From Mesostigma viride (lineage: Eukaryota > Streptophyta > Mesostigmatophyceae > Mesostigmatales > Mesostigmataceae), in NCBI GenBank assembly GCA_009746045.1, contig RPFO01000401.1, positions 95,001 to 159,000 of the forward strand: a DNA stretch of 64,000 bases, read 5' to 3'. A program made the translations under genes and the position numbers. Below, piece after piece: positions 13,095 to 26,639 of the stretch. Under the pieces are notes generated by a model, which was not told the DNA's origin, made no database searches, and was given only the letters and a program-made list of their open reading frames with translations. Within the stretch, counting starts at the first letter, position 1, and every line of letters begins with the position of its first letter.

Positions 13095-14320
13095 TCTTCT
13101 AACAAGCAATTACCTTGCGCACGGGGCAGTCAGTAAGGCGGCCGTTGGGGGGGGCTGAGCCCAGGCGCGGGCGCGACGCCAGCCCCGCTGTTGGGACCGG
13201 GGCAGCTCGCAAAGCCGCTGCCGCTGGTGCGGCTGCCAGGGATGCGATTGTCAGCGCCGGGCACGGATGTGCCAGGCTCGCTGCTGAGCGGGGACAGTGC
13301 GCTGCAGGCAAAGGCACGCAAACGACGCAGGTTTGGTCCACATGGGTGCCTTAGTCCGAAAGCCAAGTGCTTTACTCCATACCTAACGCCACGCATCATC
13401 ACACGATGAACATAATGATGTCAGGTTGGCATGCCGCGTGGCCCAAGGGGGCTGTCTCTTCTAACAAGCAATTACCTTGCGCACGGGACAGTCGGTAAGG
13501 CGGCCGTTGGGGGGGGCTGAGCCCAGGCGCGGGCGCGACGCCAGCCCCGCTGTTGGGACCGGGGCAGCTCGCAAAGCCGCTGCCGCTGGTGCGGCTGCCA
13601 GGGATGCGATTGTCAGCGCCGGGCACGGATGTGCCAGGCTCGCTGCTGAGCGGGGACAGTGCGCTGCAGGCAAAGGCACGCAAACGACGCAGGTTTGGTC
13701 CACATGGGTGCCTTAGTCCGAAAGCCAAGTGCCTTACTCCATACCTAACGCCACGCATCATCACACGATGAACATAATGATGTCAGGTTGGCATGCCGCG
13801 TGGCCCAAGGGGGCTGTCTCTTCTAACAAGCAATTACCTTGCGCACGGGGCAGTCGGTAAGGCGGCCGTTGGGGGGGGCTGAGCCCAGGCGCGGGCACGA
13901 CGCCAACCCCGCTGTTGGGACCGGGGCAGCTCGCAAAGCCGCTGCCGCTGGTGCGGCTGCCAGGGATGCGATTGTCAGCGCCGGGCACGGATGTGCCAGG
14001 CTCGCTGCTGAGCGGGGACAGTGCGCTGCAGGCAAAGGCACGCAAACGACGCAGGTTTGGTCCACATGGGTGCCTTAGTCCGAAAGCCAAGTGCGTTACT
14101 CCATACCTAACACCACGCATCATCACACGATGAACATAATGATGTCAGGTTGGCATGCCGCGTGGCCCAAGGGGGCTGTCTCTTCTAACAAGCAATTACC
14201 TTGCGCACGGGTCAGTCAGTAAGGCGGCCGTTGGGGGGGGCTGAGCCCAGGCGCGGGCACGACGCCAACCCCGCTGTTGGGACCGGGGCAGCTCGCAAAG
14301 CCGCCGCTGTTGAGCAGGGA
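13095..14320. repeat. 362-bp tandem repeat, three units and a partial fourth
   Basis: Units start at 13095, 13457 and 13819, and a truncated one starts at 14181. They differ at only a few sites, so the array is recent. Each unit, read on the minus strand, holds a GC-rich block with an AG acceptor-like site (CCTGCAG) before it and a good donor (CGCAAG then GTAATT) after it. It therefore behaves like a repeated exon candidate coding for a Pro/Ala/Ser-rich peptide. The array lies in the interval between the 14509 exon border and the MULE exon. Whether any unit is spliced into a transcript cannot be told. Confidence 0.9.
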
Positions 14321-14508
14321 TGGCGCGGCGCAGGCAAATGACGCAGGTTTGATCCGCATAAGAGAGCTCGCAGTGCCGCAGACAGAATGATCGAGTCGCG
14401 TAACACCTTTACACTAGCACGAGGTTCAGGAGTTAGGCTCATAGTAATGCGAAAAAAATTTGCTTGGTCAAATCCATAAAAAAACGAGCCATCACTGCCT
14501 TTCATTAC

Positions 14509-16101
<1,593 letters not shown>

Positions 16102-16585
16102 CTGCACCAGAACAAGTAGCAAAAAAAAAAAAAGAAAAGAAACATAACATCATTTAAATCCTTTTTCTCTAGCAAAAAATACTCACCTTAAAACTTGCAA
16201 GCTAAAAACAATCATAACAAATGCACTACCAACAAACAACCATGTGTGTGGAAGCCAGTATGGTGTTGGCGGATTGGGGGGCCCGGCTGGTCTACCCAAC
16301 CCAATGATACTTATCTATTGCCATGCACACTCCTGTTATTAAGAACAACCAAAGCTCGCATGCAAGCAAGGGTGCAAATATTTGGTAACCTTTTCAGGAG
16401 ACCGCATGAATGAAGAACTTGGATGTGGTAGTGATGCCACACAGGTCTAGTGGGTGGAAAAATAACACGGACTTTAATTTACCCTATGCACTACTGCTCT
16501 AAACCCTAGACTGTATTCACTCACTTTTGTCAGGCCAACAACCGTCCCGCCTGGTTAAAGAAACATCAGTGATGGCGTAATGTTC

Positions 16586-18345
16586 TTACAAACGACGTCC
16601 CCATTTCAGCCCTGTATCACTCACCTCACCGCCAAGGCCAGGAGGACACAACTCAGCTCCGTTCATGTCCTTAAAACCTTCTTTCCCGCTGTGATAAGTC
16701 GTGCCGTGTCTTGCCATGCCCTCAAGCACACTGCTCGTGAATGGCACTGTTGAGTGGGCCAGGATGCCGCCCATCACCATCGCCTTAAGGCTTCTGTCAT
16801 GTAGCACCAGAGCCCCTTTGGGCCCAACCCATGCGCCATAATGCAAGGCAGTGTCCCGAGTAATCTCCCATAACTGAGCGAGCACCTGTGATGCCCCTGA
16901 AGCTTCAAACGTCTCTCCACCCCATTGGCCGGTTCCGACGACCTTTTTTATGGTTCATTACAGGGAGGATGCCGGGGGGGAGCAGAGGGGAGGGGCGGGA
17001 GGGGGGGAGACAAACAATAGAAGAAAAATTTAGAACCAGAAAGTTAAGCAATTTGTGGGTTGTAATAGTAAAAGAAATCAGTAAACCTATAATGCAGAGT
17101 ATTGGAGTAATGTCGTATTGCATGGGCTGGACGGGAATTTCAGGGGGGGAAAATGATAGAAAAAGTTTTGATGGCTTGTCAGAGCTATTGCTCTCGTCTT
17201 TTGTACGTCTTATTTAGGCGGAAATATAATAACACAAGGTGTGAGTCAACAAACAAACCAATAAGGACGCGCAGTCACCACAATGCAGGTGGCAAAGACC
17301 CCGTACAGCAAGCACATAAACAATTTTACCACTTTCAGTTGTATAGCCCCGCTAGGCATTGAAGAAGCCATGCTGAGTTTACCCGGTAAAGATCACATGG
17401 CATACTCTACCAGACAACAAATACCGAGTTAAGGGCCAAGGGGCAAGGACCCAGGGATATTGTACCTTCATGCACGCACGCATGACTGCACCTTACCTTC
17501 CACTCTTGTGTTCAGTATTCTATACATTCACTACACGAAGCCTGCACATACACGAAGCCTGCATTGCGCTCGAGGTCCCTTTTCTGTTTTAAACCATGGC
17601 CTTGAGCTTTCCGCTCATCAAAACTGTCCAAGGGCCTCAGCAGGGTACAGTACAAGTTGTAAAGCCTTACAAATTACGCTGGGCAGGGCTGTCGCTAACA
17701 TGATGTCGGAATGACAATTTATTTTACCGAGCGTGCCCTGCCAAGCGTCATTTGTAATGCTTTACAAGTGTGTACGTATGACAGTCCATGAAATAAAAGA
17801 AATCCTAGTCCTCAAACCCAGGCCCTACGGTGAATTTTTCGGCAGGCCAGGCTACACATCATATGGCTAGCTGACAAACGCTCACCTGATACGCCGCCAG
17901 GATGGTACCCCCTTCAACATAAACTTCAATCGTAGCCACGTTGCAATGAAGAGTAGCGTGTGGGCTGTTTTCCAACACGCACTTGGCAGCCATGGCTGGC
18001 GTTATGCGCATACAGAGCGTCATAATCGTGTCCGGCTTGGCGCCGCTGTCAATATCCTGCACGCATGAGGAGCGCCAACCGAAGCTGCAGATATCTTGCT
18101 CAATTGATTTTTTTTTTTTAACCAAGAGCGTGATAAGCAGATTTATGGCAGCGTTTTCCAAGTTGTAAACAATATCTAGACAACACCTAGAACGTAGAAC
18201 AATACCTAGAACGTAAATTATCAAAGTATAACAAAAGGGGAAAACGTACCCATTCATCGCTTGTAATGTTCACATATGACAAGGCCCTGCATGCCGTTAA
18301 CATGAGTCCTAAATAAATAACGGCTAGAATCACGGCCCTAGCCAT
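16586..18345 (-). CDS. putative secreted protein, three exons (unrecognised)
   Basis: Minus-strand exons are 18345-18250, 18056-17886 and 16885-16625. Donors are GTACGT, GTGAGC and GTGAGT; acceptors are GTGCAG and CACAG; all are phase 0. The start MARAVILAVIYLGLMLTACR looks like a signal peptide; an in-frame ATG 10 codons upstream (18375) is an alternative start. Exon 2 has four Cys-containing stretches such as IMTLCMRITP and TLHCNVATIEVYVEGG. Exon 3 holds LHYGAWVGPKGALVLHD. If exon 3 is not spliced, the frame stops at 16586. If it is, its phase fits the exon at 16101, which would make one long gene reaching 14509 or even 8537. No known family is recognised. The fit of sites, phases and signal peptide makes a real gene likely, but its 3' extent is open. 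Confidence 0.5.
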
Positions 18346-18539
18346 GATGATAGTGCCTATGAAATGAAATCGCAAGCCGCGACGTTCTTCACGAGGATTG
18401 CAGTCGGCTAGTTGCGGCCATGATCACCAGAGGTCGCATCGGCGAATTTGACCCAAGTCCTGCTTGCTCAAAATTTGGCGCCTTTTGCAAGCCACACTTT
18501 TACGTCGGTTGGAGTTTTACGCCGCACCAGTGGGTAGCT

Positions 18540-18806
18540 GTCAAGTCGCGCCGCGCCCAGCCTTGCGCACTCCCAGCCTCGCGCACTCCCCAGCCTTGCG
18601 CACGCCAGCCTTGCGCACGCTGCGCCGCGCCCAGCCTTGTGCATCGTCTGAAGAAATCAGTGTCTGATGTTTACAAAAACTCATTAATTAATTTTCTTTT
18701 GTTTTTTTATGGTTTTCAGCCAGAACATTTTCCAGAAGCTAATTATTTAGTTAGAACTTCCAATGCGGACGGTGTACGGTAGTGTACTCACTTATATATC
18801 GAATAA
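18540..18806 (-). repeat. inverted copy of the 4.6-kb repeat beside a gene start
   Basis: This is the reverse complement of 4590-4730 (GTGCGCAAGGCTGG units and the TCTTCAGACGATGCAC word), followed by sequence shared with 2915-2950 and 4200-4240. It lies about 200 bp upstream of the start at 18345, so it could supply promoter sequence to that gene; this is inference. Confidence 0.65.
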
Positions 18807-18809
18807 CCC

Positions 18810-19960
18810 TGTCGGCTGTCGGACACGGGACAACTGGCGCGGGAACTCATAACGTCCGCTTCGTACTTTAGTTCGTCCAGCGTGCTGCGCGCGTGGTATA
18901 AGGTCCCGGCGCGGTCTCCTGCTTTTTGCGCGGCTCGGACTTCAGGAAATTTGCGTGCTGAAAACTTGGACAGGACTTTTGGATCCCATGTCGTTATCCG
19001 GAACTCAGCAGAAGTCAACTGTACTTCCTGGACGCTTGAACCGGACGCCTGAACCTTTGGCTTGAACCTGAGGCCAATACAGAATCTCTGCAGCACATCC
19101 GGCGTGGGAATCAAAAACCACCACCACAACAACAACAAATCTTGAACTCGGCGGGCAGCAAGTGTTACGGACCTGCCAATATTTCATCACCTTTTCTGGT
19201 CACGGTTTCCCGTAACCATTGAAAACTAGAAAATTGTGGATTGGCTGATACTACTAAACCATATTACATCTCTGGTGAATATAATTGGATAATCAAAATA
19301 CCCACTTACCCGAAACCTCGAAAATTGTCCGGCCGTCGATCTATCGTTCCCTGGTTCACGGGCGCCCTTGTCAGCGTTCCGATCCAACCGGAAAGCCGAG
19401 AAAATTTCCGAAAAGGCTACGAATGCAAACAGGATCGGATGTTCCGTCCGTACTAAAGCTGATTTATCCCCCTTCCATAATACCGCCCTTGGCGCGCCAA
19501 GTAAATAAAATCTGCGCGGGAAAAAATCTGCTTCCCACGTGCGTCAACCTTAGCAGCTTGCGGCGGAGATTCGCTGACACGATGTCAATCTCGCTCAGGT
19601 CAGGTTCACCGCACGTCATGCCGACATGCACCCCCCACCGTAATAAATGATGGAAGCCCGCGTGCGCGCAGCCTGGGCAGTGGGCATTGGGCAACTTCGC
19701 CGAGTCACGAACGTTGGAAGGCTGCCCGTCGAGGCGTCGGAGGCGAGTAGCTGCCCCGGCCACCGTGCCAGTAAGTGGGTCCTTTCTTCCTGTGTATCCG
19801 GCATCGCCACTGTCCCTCGTGCGCGCGCGGCAGCCCGACCGTTCATCTCCAGGCCGGAGACTGGCTGAGACAGAAAGGACAAATCCTTATTCCGCTAATT
19901 GACGGCATTTCGCCTTCCCGACCAGTGTTGGCTGCAGCGCGTCCACCCCGTAGCAGCGAA
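18810..19960. other. intergenic, no gene seen
   Basis: Open frames here are short, overlap on both strands and lack domains. The stretch lies between the minus-strand gene starting at 18345 and the plus-strand Pro-rich gene at 19972, so it probably holds two divergent promoters. No clear TATA box could be picked. Confidence 0.5.
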
Positions 19961-19971
19961 CATTTTCACAA

Positions 19972-20895
19972 ATGGCGGCAGCCAAGGCGCTGGCTGGATT
20001 TTTCCTTATTTGCCTGTGTGGAGCTAGCATGGCTGACTCCACGTCGGATGGCATTGCCGACTTCGTTTCTGCTGCAAGCAAATTTCCGGACACGGTCGCC
20101 GGCGTGAATCGCCGACACCTGCTCCAGGCAGGTAACTGTATCCCGCAGCTGCTGGCCGTGGCATCATTGACCAATAACATCGCAAATATCACTGCGGAGG
20201 TGACAATGAGATGCGAAAACACGACTTTTCAAGAATTCACCGCCTCAAACGGGCAGACGGTACGCTGCCCTGTCAGCAGCACCGGCGGTCTCTGCGACTG
20301 CATCGGGCTCGTGTACCAGCTGACCGCGTTCGGCTATTCCGCATACTACAACCTTACGAGGGCGTGCGGCGTTGAGACGATGAAGTCTCTCCTCGGAGCG
20401 AACTACCAGACGTTGGAGAATTCCGCCGTCTTGTTCTCGACCTGCGAGACGAAGAACGCTGCCTCGTACAACAACATCACGGTCGAGTGCGGTTACAGCT
20501 GCGCAGCGCTGCAGGCAGCAGGGGCCTGCGGTGCGCCATCTGTGGTCGCTACCGGACCGGTGCCACCGCCGCCACCACTGTCCCCACCACCCCCGAAGTC
20601 ACCCCCGCCTCCTAGACCCCCACCACCACCTCCCCGTTCGCCCCCGCCCCCGAAACCCTCTCCACCCCCATCCCCACCCCCGTTATCTCCCCCGCCTCCC
20701 AAGGCCCCATCGCCCCCCCCTCGGCCAACCCCCTCGCCACCCCCTCCTCGGTCGCCACCCCCGCCCACCCACCCACCCCCTCCTCGCCCCCCTCCACCCC
20801 CACCCCGCGCCCCTGGCTCGGCGGCTGCTCCCACCCTGGCCGCAGGCCTACTTGTGCCCCTGGTCCTGTCGGTCCTGGCCGCATTTTTAGCGTGA
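19972..20895 (+). CDS. secreted Pro-rich cell-surface glycoprotein, probably GPI-anchored
   Basis: Single exon, 307 residues. Residues 1-21 form a signal peptide (MAAAKALAGFFLICLCGASM). RRHLLQ at 47-52 resembles a motif common near the N-terminus of mature secreted proteins in green algae. Residues 55-188 form a Cys-rich globular domain with about ten Cys and N-glycosylation sites near N72, N83, N127 and N168. Residues 196-284 are an SPPPP/KPPPP run, as in Hyp-rich glycoproteins of the pherophorin/extensin type. The tail GSAAAPTLAAGLLVPLVLSV is hydrophobic and fits a GPI-anchor signal or a membrane anchor. The role is structural, at the cell wall or coat. The globular domain was not matched to a named family. 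Antisense open frames over the Pro-rich part are shadows. Confidence 0.85.
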   Translation: MAAAKALAGFFLICLCGASMADSTSDGIADFVSAASKFPDTVAGVNRRHLLQAGNCIPQLLAVASLTNNIANITAEVTMRCENTTFQEFTASNGQTVRCPVSSTGGLCDCIGLVYQLTAFGYSAYYNLTRACGVETMKSLLGANYQTLENSAVLFSTCETKNAASYNNITVECGYSCAALQAAGACGAPSVVATGPVPPPPPLSPPPPKSPPPPRPPPPPPRSPPPPKPSPPPSPPPLSPPPPKAPSPPPRPTPSPPPPRSPPPPTHPPPPRPPPPPPRAPGSAAAPTLAAGLLVPLVLSVLAAFLA

Positions 20896-21840
20896 TGCTA
20901 TATTTAGATCGCCACGAGTTCCTCTTTTTCCACCATCAGGTTACCCCCTGGAACCTGCTCGGCGCCCTGCCCATCTTTACTCATGCTAGGGGCCGCTGAG
21001 ACTTGCCTACAATCAAGACATTTTGAGAGTCCATGGTCGTCTCATTGAGGGCCATGACATATTTTGAGATTGACTGAAGAGAAGATGCCAAAATTTAATT
21101 GTTGTGTTGAAGATTTTTTAATTGCTGCCAACGCGTAGGGCAGCTATGGAAGTGCCGTAGACAGGAATGACAGGTGGCCGGTAATGTGCGGGTTTTGTTC
21201 CCGTTACTCTGTTTGGCTCCTTCATTCCTGACCGGTGCTTCATGTATCAATGAGACAACCAGCCCAGGCCTGGCCCCAGTGTGCTTTCGGAGCCATGGTG
21301 GAATCCCGCCTGTTGTCAATTCCATCCTTGTTGAATATTATTGAAGACATTATTGAGTACATTATTGAAGAGCAAAGACATTATGTCGAAGACCGCCAAT
21401 TTCATTTTGCACGCTTTACATGCTCGAAGTGGGAACAAAAAACTAACAAGTGCTACGGCCAACATGCCTTGGCACATGTCGGCAGTCCCGAGACTGCGTG
21501 TTCGTTACGCATTCATTTGAGTGTGACATTCATGTAGCAAGACAATCAAGTACCAACGCTGGGCGTGGCCCCTTAATCCCTCATTCTTCACCACCTTCGT
21601 GCGAACCGAAGAGTGGGGTGATCTTTACGTGGAAGGCTCCAGCACAAAGTTGGCTTGATGGTGATGTCCAGAGTTTGCCTCCGGCATTATCCTTGTTTGT
21701 GTTCTCTAAGTATTTGTTTGCATGAGAAATTCAACGTGGGGTTGACAACATTAATTAATCAGGTAATTAATTTTATATTAATTAATTAACACGTAACAGC
21801 GTGAGCTTAAGTCCTCAGTACAGTCGAGGGGGATGGGATG
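20896..21840. other. downstream region, no gene seen
   Basis: No convincing gene is present. At about 21242 the word TATCAATGAGACAACCAG begins a short match to the terminal sequence of the dispersed family seen at 22312 and elsewhere. An AATT run with a CACG...CGTG hairpin at about 21770-21800 marks the edge of a retroelement fragment. Confidence 0.5.
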
Positions 21841-22290
21841 GATGGGGCTAGCTATCTAAGACCTTCCACAGTGCCCTTCCCCGCTTTCGGTCGCTTCAAG
21901 CTGCTCGGCAGCTGGCTCCCCGACTGCGAGGACGACATGACGATCCGGATCGGTACGTATTAATTAATTAATTAGACTCGTGCTCCCGTTGGGGAGTCAC
22001 GGAGCATTAACCCCGATGGATGGATGGATGGGTGCAAACAGTCCTACCGGTCTAATCTATCTACATCGGCTACGTACTACATGGTACCTATGGCCTGGGC
22101 ACAGCTCCATGCGCACCGTCGCTGGTGGAGCAACCCCGCCCTGCCTCGGACTGTCAAACGCGACCTCTTCAAGGTCGGCATCTTGACGACCCTGGCCTAT
22201 CCGGAGCCGAGACGTGGACGCTAACGTAGGAGCTGGAGCAGCAACTCGACGGCGCAGTCACCAATTAATTAATTTAATTTTCACTCGCGC
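21840..22290 (+). mobile_element. LINE fragment interrupted by another LINE 3' end
   Basis: The outer fragment, plus strand, matches the part of the LINE RT gene after the palm: LLGSWLPDCEDD-like before the break and KRDLFKVGILTTLAYP-like after it. Between about 21957 and 22073 lies a minus-oriented LINE 3' end with the hairpin CTCCCGTTGGGGAG at 21980-21993 and an AATT tail. CGGTACGTA and CGGCTACGTA border the insert and may be an imperfect target duplication. This is a nested insertion. Confidence 0.65.
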
Positions 22291-22311
22291 GCGCGCGTAA
22301 CGAGATATCAA

Positions 22312-23852
22312 AGAGACAACCAGCGCAGGCCAGAAATCGGGAGAATCCGGACCATGGTAGCTCGAGCCTGCCGTTATCTTTTCCGCGTTTTCGAGTCGTT
22401 CAGGATGATGAAGATGAATGGTGATGGAAATGTGAATCCTTGTGCATTGAAATTATGGCTGGCTTACGTGTGGAGCGACTAGATGACCTAGACGGTGGGG
22501 CCGGAAACAGCATGCTTGATCAGGGCGTAGTGTGTTTCGAGCCTAACTGGCCGGGAGTGTCTAGTGGTGAGCACCATTGCTGCGATCGCTCTCCCACCAT
22601 TTACGAGGAAATACCCGCAAATGGAAAACCACTGAAAAGGTCTAGCTAGTCAGTCATCACGTTAGCCATGCCATGATTCCAAACGTCCAAGAACTGCACA
22701 CGGTGCAAAGGCAAAAAGCCGGAGGACAGCACTTTCAAATGTGCGGCGGGAACCAAAAGCCCGCGGATGCCAGAAAACATCGTGTTGCGGCAGCGACGCG
22801 ACGATGTGGACAACGAATCCAGTGCCAAGCTCGGAACGGCCGCAAAGGAGATCTGGCATCACAGGGTTCAGATGTGCGGAGATACTATGCGATCCAGCCG
22901 GTCCACGACCTGTTTGTAGAGCTTGTGCCAAGGGGCAGCACCGAACAGATGTGGGTGACGTTGCAAAAAACATCGGACTTGACGGAGCATAATGGCTCGG
23001 TCATAGTCTTATGAGCGAGATATGGCTGCCAACGTGCCGTTATCAGGGAAATTTGCGTCTCGCGGCTAGAAACGGTTTAGAATGTTGCTCAGAATGATGA
23101 TGCGTGATTTTCGTAGGTCAGGCATGGCCAGATTTTTAGGATTGGGAAAATACAGGTAGGAAAATACTGCCCTCTTGGTCGTCAGTGCCAGACCAGTCAT
23201 CGCCTATCACATGTCGATTTTCTCCTTATGGCCGGGCAGTCTGCGCCAGCCCGAGCATCCAGGTTTGCTATGTACGGGATGTCCCCTGCAGCATTTGCTG
23301 CGAATGCGGACGCATTTATAGGTCATCTTTAAACGAAACATCAATCTGGTAATCATAAAGGATGCAGCAACACGATGTTTTCTGGCATACGCAGGATTTT
23401 GGTTCCCGCCGCACATTTGAAAGTGCTGTCCTCCGGCTTTTTGCCTTTGCACTGTGTGCAGTTCTTGGACGTTTGGCGGAATCATGGCATGGCTAACGTG
23501 ATGACTGACTAGCTAGACCTTTTCAGTGGTTTTCCATTTGCGGGTGATTTCCTCGTAAATGGTGGGAGAGCGATCGCAGCAATGGTGCTCACCACGAGAC
23601 ACTCCCGGCCAGTTAGGCTCGAAACACACGCCCTGATCAAGCATGCTGTTTCCGGCCCCACCGTCTAGGTCATCTAGTCGCTCTAGATACGCGTAAGCCA
23701 GCCATAATTTCAATGCACAAGGCTACACATTTCCATCACCATTCATATTCATCCTCCTGAACGACTCGAACACGCGGACAAGATAACGGCAGGCTCGAGC
23801 TACCATGGTCCGGATTCTCCCGATTTCTGGCCTGCGCTGGTTGTCTCCTTGA
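22312..23852. mobile_element. 1.5-kb palindromic element with ~490-bp arms
   Basis: The left arm, 22312 to about 22800, is repeated as its reverse complement at about 23363-23852, with a spacer of about 560 bp. Arms begin with AGAGACAACCAGCGCAGGCC and differ by scattered substitutions and small indels. Spacer and arms show no transposase frame. This is either a foldback-type element or two inverted copies of one family; the terminal word also occurs at 7910, 21250, 34920, 39590, 50430 and 56760. Transcripts would fold into a long dsRNA. Confidence 0.8.
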
Positions 23853-23859
23853 TAAAGGA

Positions 23860-24325
23860 TGCATGCATGATGCGGCTATGGCGGCCTATGCCCGTAGAGC
23901 CGCGGTATCTGTGAGTTATGGTGGTCCCGGCCAGCGGACCCCGGGCAGGACATGAACGAGCTGGGTACGACAACGTATTTGCGTGTTGTTTGCAGCGGAA
24001 TTCGTCTCCCATGCATTATATATTAAAAATATAATTACTTACAGCAGAGTGAAATCACTCAATTACCCATGCATTATATATGACGATTATATCTTTGCAT
24101 ATTTCAGCAAGCTTTCATGCCTGTTGTAGAGAGTGGTTTCAGCCCTGAAAGTGCCCAGTTTATGGCATATCTTTGGAGTGTATCATTCCGTTAGTGCAGG
24201 TAGGCAACGTGTTTGTATTCCAGCACTTTTGGCAGCATTTTATAGCTTTTTATAATGCATTATTGTGTTGCATGTCATAGATAGCTGTTTACACGCACGT
24301 AACCCACACATGCACATATATTTAA
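23860..24325. other. AT-rich spacer
   Basis: No gene is seen. The word CCATGCATTATATAT occurs twice about 60 bp apart (near 24010 and 24070). Confidence 0.5.
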
Positions 24326-26635
24326 AAAAATTAAATTAAATTATAACATGCCTCCGTTGGGAGATCATGTAGCACATATTCCATGGTGGGTGGTGGAAAG
24401 GAGAGAGCCGCGTAATCTAACTATCCTAACGCTAATCTACCTAGTCTAGAAAAATCCTACCTGCCCTACTCGTCAAAACGCCTCCTCCTCTTGGGGGGAG
24501 GGGGCTTGCCCACAGGGTCGGGCGTGTGAGCCTTGACAATCTTCTGCCACCGCGTCTTGTTCTGCATGGCAGTCCAAAGAAGGGAGAGAGAGTGGATGCG
24601 GTATTGAAACTGGGCTGGGACCAGTAGGTCATCCAGCAACATCTGTACGTAGTCCGTGACATGTTTCCCTACCCTTTTGGGAATGTCCTTGGGGCCAGGC
24701 CAGGTCAGAATGTGCCGCCCTGGCTGGCCAAGCCGCTAGGGGCCTGCCAGACCAAGGGTGGTGTCGACCTGGCTAGTGCGAGCAAGGTGTCCTACAAATG
24801 CTATCCTACGCTGTCTAATCTCGTCCGAAATACGAGGCATGCCCTGATACAAAGACTCTGATGACGGGCGCTTGGAAAACCCTACGTTCAGGACCTGTCG
24901 GAGCATCCTGTAAACTGTGCCGTCTAGCCTATAGCTGCCAGTGTGGGTGTGAGTGTCCACGCCTCGGCGCCATACGTGAGCACCGTGAGGGCGACGACCT
25001 TGAAGAGCATGCGCTTGCGGTGGTCGCCCAGGCCGGCCTTGGAGCGCCAGTAGGTGTTGAGCGAACAAAGCCTAGCCCAGGCCAGCCGGGCCGATGCGGG
25101 TGTCCACATCGTCGGCGGTGTCAGGGAGCCAGCTCCCTAACAGCTTGAAGCGATCGCGGAACGGGACCGTCGTCCCATCGAGCAGGCGCGGCAGAGGCGG
25201 TGTACTGGAGGCCCCAATCACCATCGCGCCTCAGTTTTGACACTAATCTCCAACCCCACGTACCGCCCTCGCCTCCAGGCCCAGACAGTCCAGCCAGGTC
25301 TGAATGTGCTCGGGGCGCGCGATGAGGGTGGTGTCATCCGCATAAATCAGGTCGGCCAGGCGGTAACCAGGTCGAACCCCGCCATGCTCTTTCTCGCTAA
25401 GGATGTCCAAGCCTGGCTCGAACCCAGTAAAGCGCGCACGTGCTCGGCGCATGACGTGATCCACGACAATAATGGACAGGTATGGGGACAGGACACAACC
25501 TTGCCACACCCCGTGGTGAAGGGGGAATGGTGGGGTGGTGCCTTCCGCAGTCCGCACTACTGCCTGTGAGCCCTCATACAGTCGGCGAATGGCAGCAATA
25601 AACGCAGGTGGCACTCGATATTCCAGAGCTAGGATGGCCCAAAGAGCCTCCCAGAGGACCGTGTCAAAGGCCTTACATCAATATAGTCAACAAAAATGAA
25701 GACCAGCGGCAAACTGTCAGGGGGAAGGCGACACACCTCCTCCATCAACCGGCGCGCGACAAACACAGCCATGACAGTGTTACGACCACGACGGAAACCC
25801 ATCCGTGAGACTCACCCAGGTGTAGGTCCAGCGTGGCGCGGAGCCTGTGCAGCATCATGCGCATGAAGACCTTCAGCGCGGCGCTCTGGAGGCAGACACC
25901 CCGGTAGTTACCGGGGTCAGCAGCAGAGCCCTTCTTGTACAGCATGGCGCGGATGGCCGTCTGCCACTCCGGCAGGCGGAGGCTCGTCAGAAAGCAGGAC
26001 ACCGGCGGTTGCAGAACGCCAGCAGAAGATCCCTAACCGCCGGATCAGGGGTCTTCAGCAGCTCAGCAGAAAGGTGGTCGGCACCGACCGCCGCATCGTA
26101 CCGCAGGCGAGCAAGGGCGCCGTCCAATTCCTTCAAAGTGAAGGGGTGGACGACGTCATCAGTGGCAAGGCAGCCCTCCTGCAAGGCGGGGACCTGGTAG
26201 TCCGCGGCCGAGGAGGGGGGCGCTGGCGGCGGCGGGGGTCCGGCAACCCCGAGGCGCGGGCGGCCGTCTCGGGGTGAAGCGGCGGGGGGGGGGCGCGAGC
26301 CCCACCGGTCAAGGAAACATTGTGGGCCAACCAGCGGTCAAGGCTGACCGGTGCCGTGCCGTCCCTCGTGTGCTCCACCGGGGTGCGCTGCCGCCGGCCG
26401 CCGAGCCGGTCGAGGTGGTACCACATGTCCTTGCCCTGGTTGCGAGCCTGGCAGGCCTTGGCATCCGCGATGCACTGGGCCGCCTCCGCGTCCTGAGCGT
26501 GCTCGTAGGCCTCCACGAGGGCGGCCTTGAGCACTGGTTTCTGCAGCGGGTCCCGTTTGCGCTTGAGGCGGTGCCGGGCGGCCAAGACCTTGGGGTCCTG
26601 GCGGTAGAGCGGATGCACATATATGAGCACGTTAT
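24326..26635 (-). pseudogene. LINE (non-LTR retrotransposon) copy A, degenerate
   Basis: Minus-oriented element. RT signatures survive in broken frames: RAMLYKKGSAADPGNYRGVC near 25950-25890, GVWQGCVLSPYL near 25510 and LIYADDTTLIARPEH near 25350, followed by the thumb and the RRIAFVGHLARTSQ tail near 24810. Frameshifts separate these blocks, so it is dead. The 5' part codes LKRKRDPLQKPVLKAALVEA near 26570, the linker between endonuclease and RT. The 3' end has the hairpin CTCCCAACGGAG (plus complement at 24352-24363) and an AATT-rich tail at 24326-24345. It lies head to head with copy B. Confidence 0.85.
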
Positions 26636-26639
26636 ATAG

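Noticed and set aside
20493-20884. Gly-rich antisense frames over the Pro-rich gene
   Set aside because: Complement of the Pro codons. The plus strand has a signal peptide, Cys-rich domain and C-terminal anchor.
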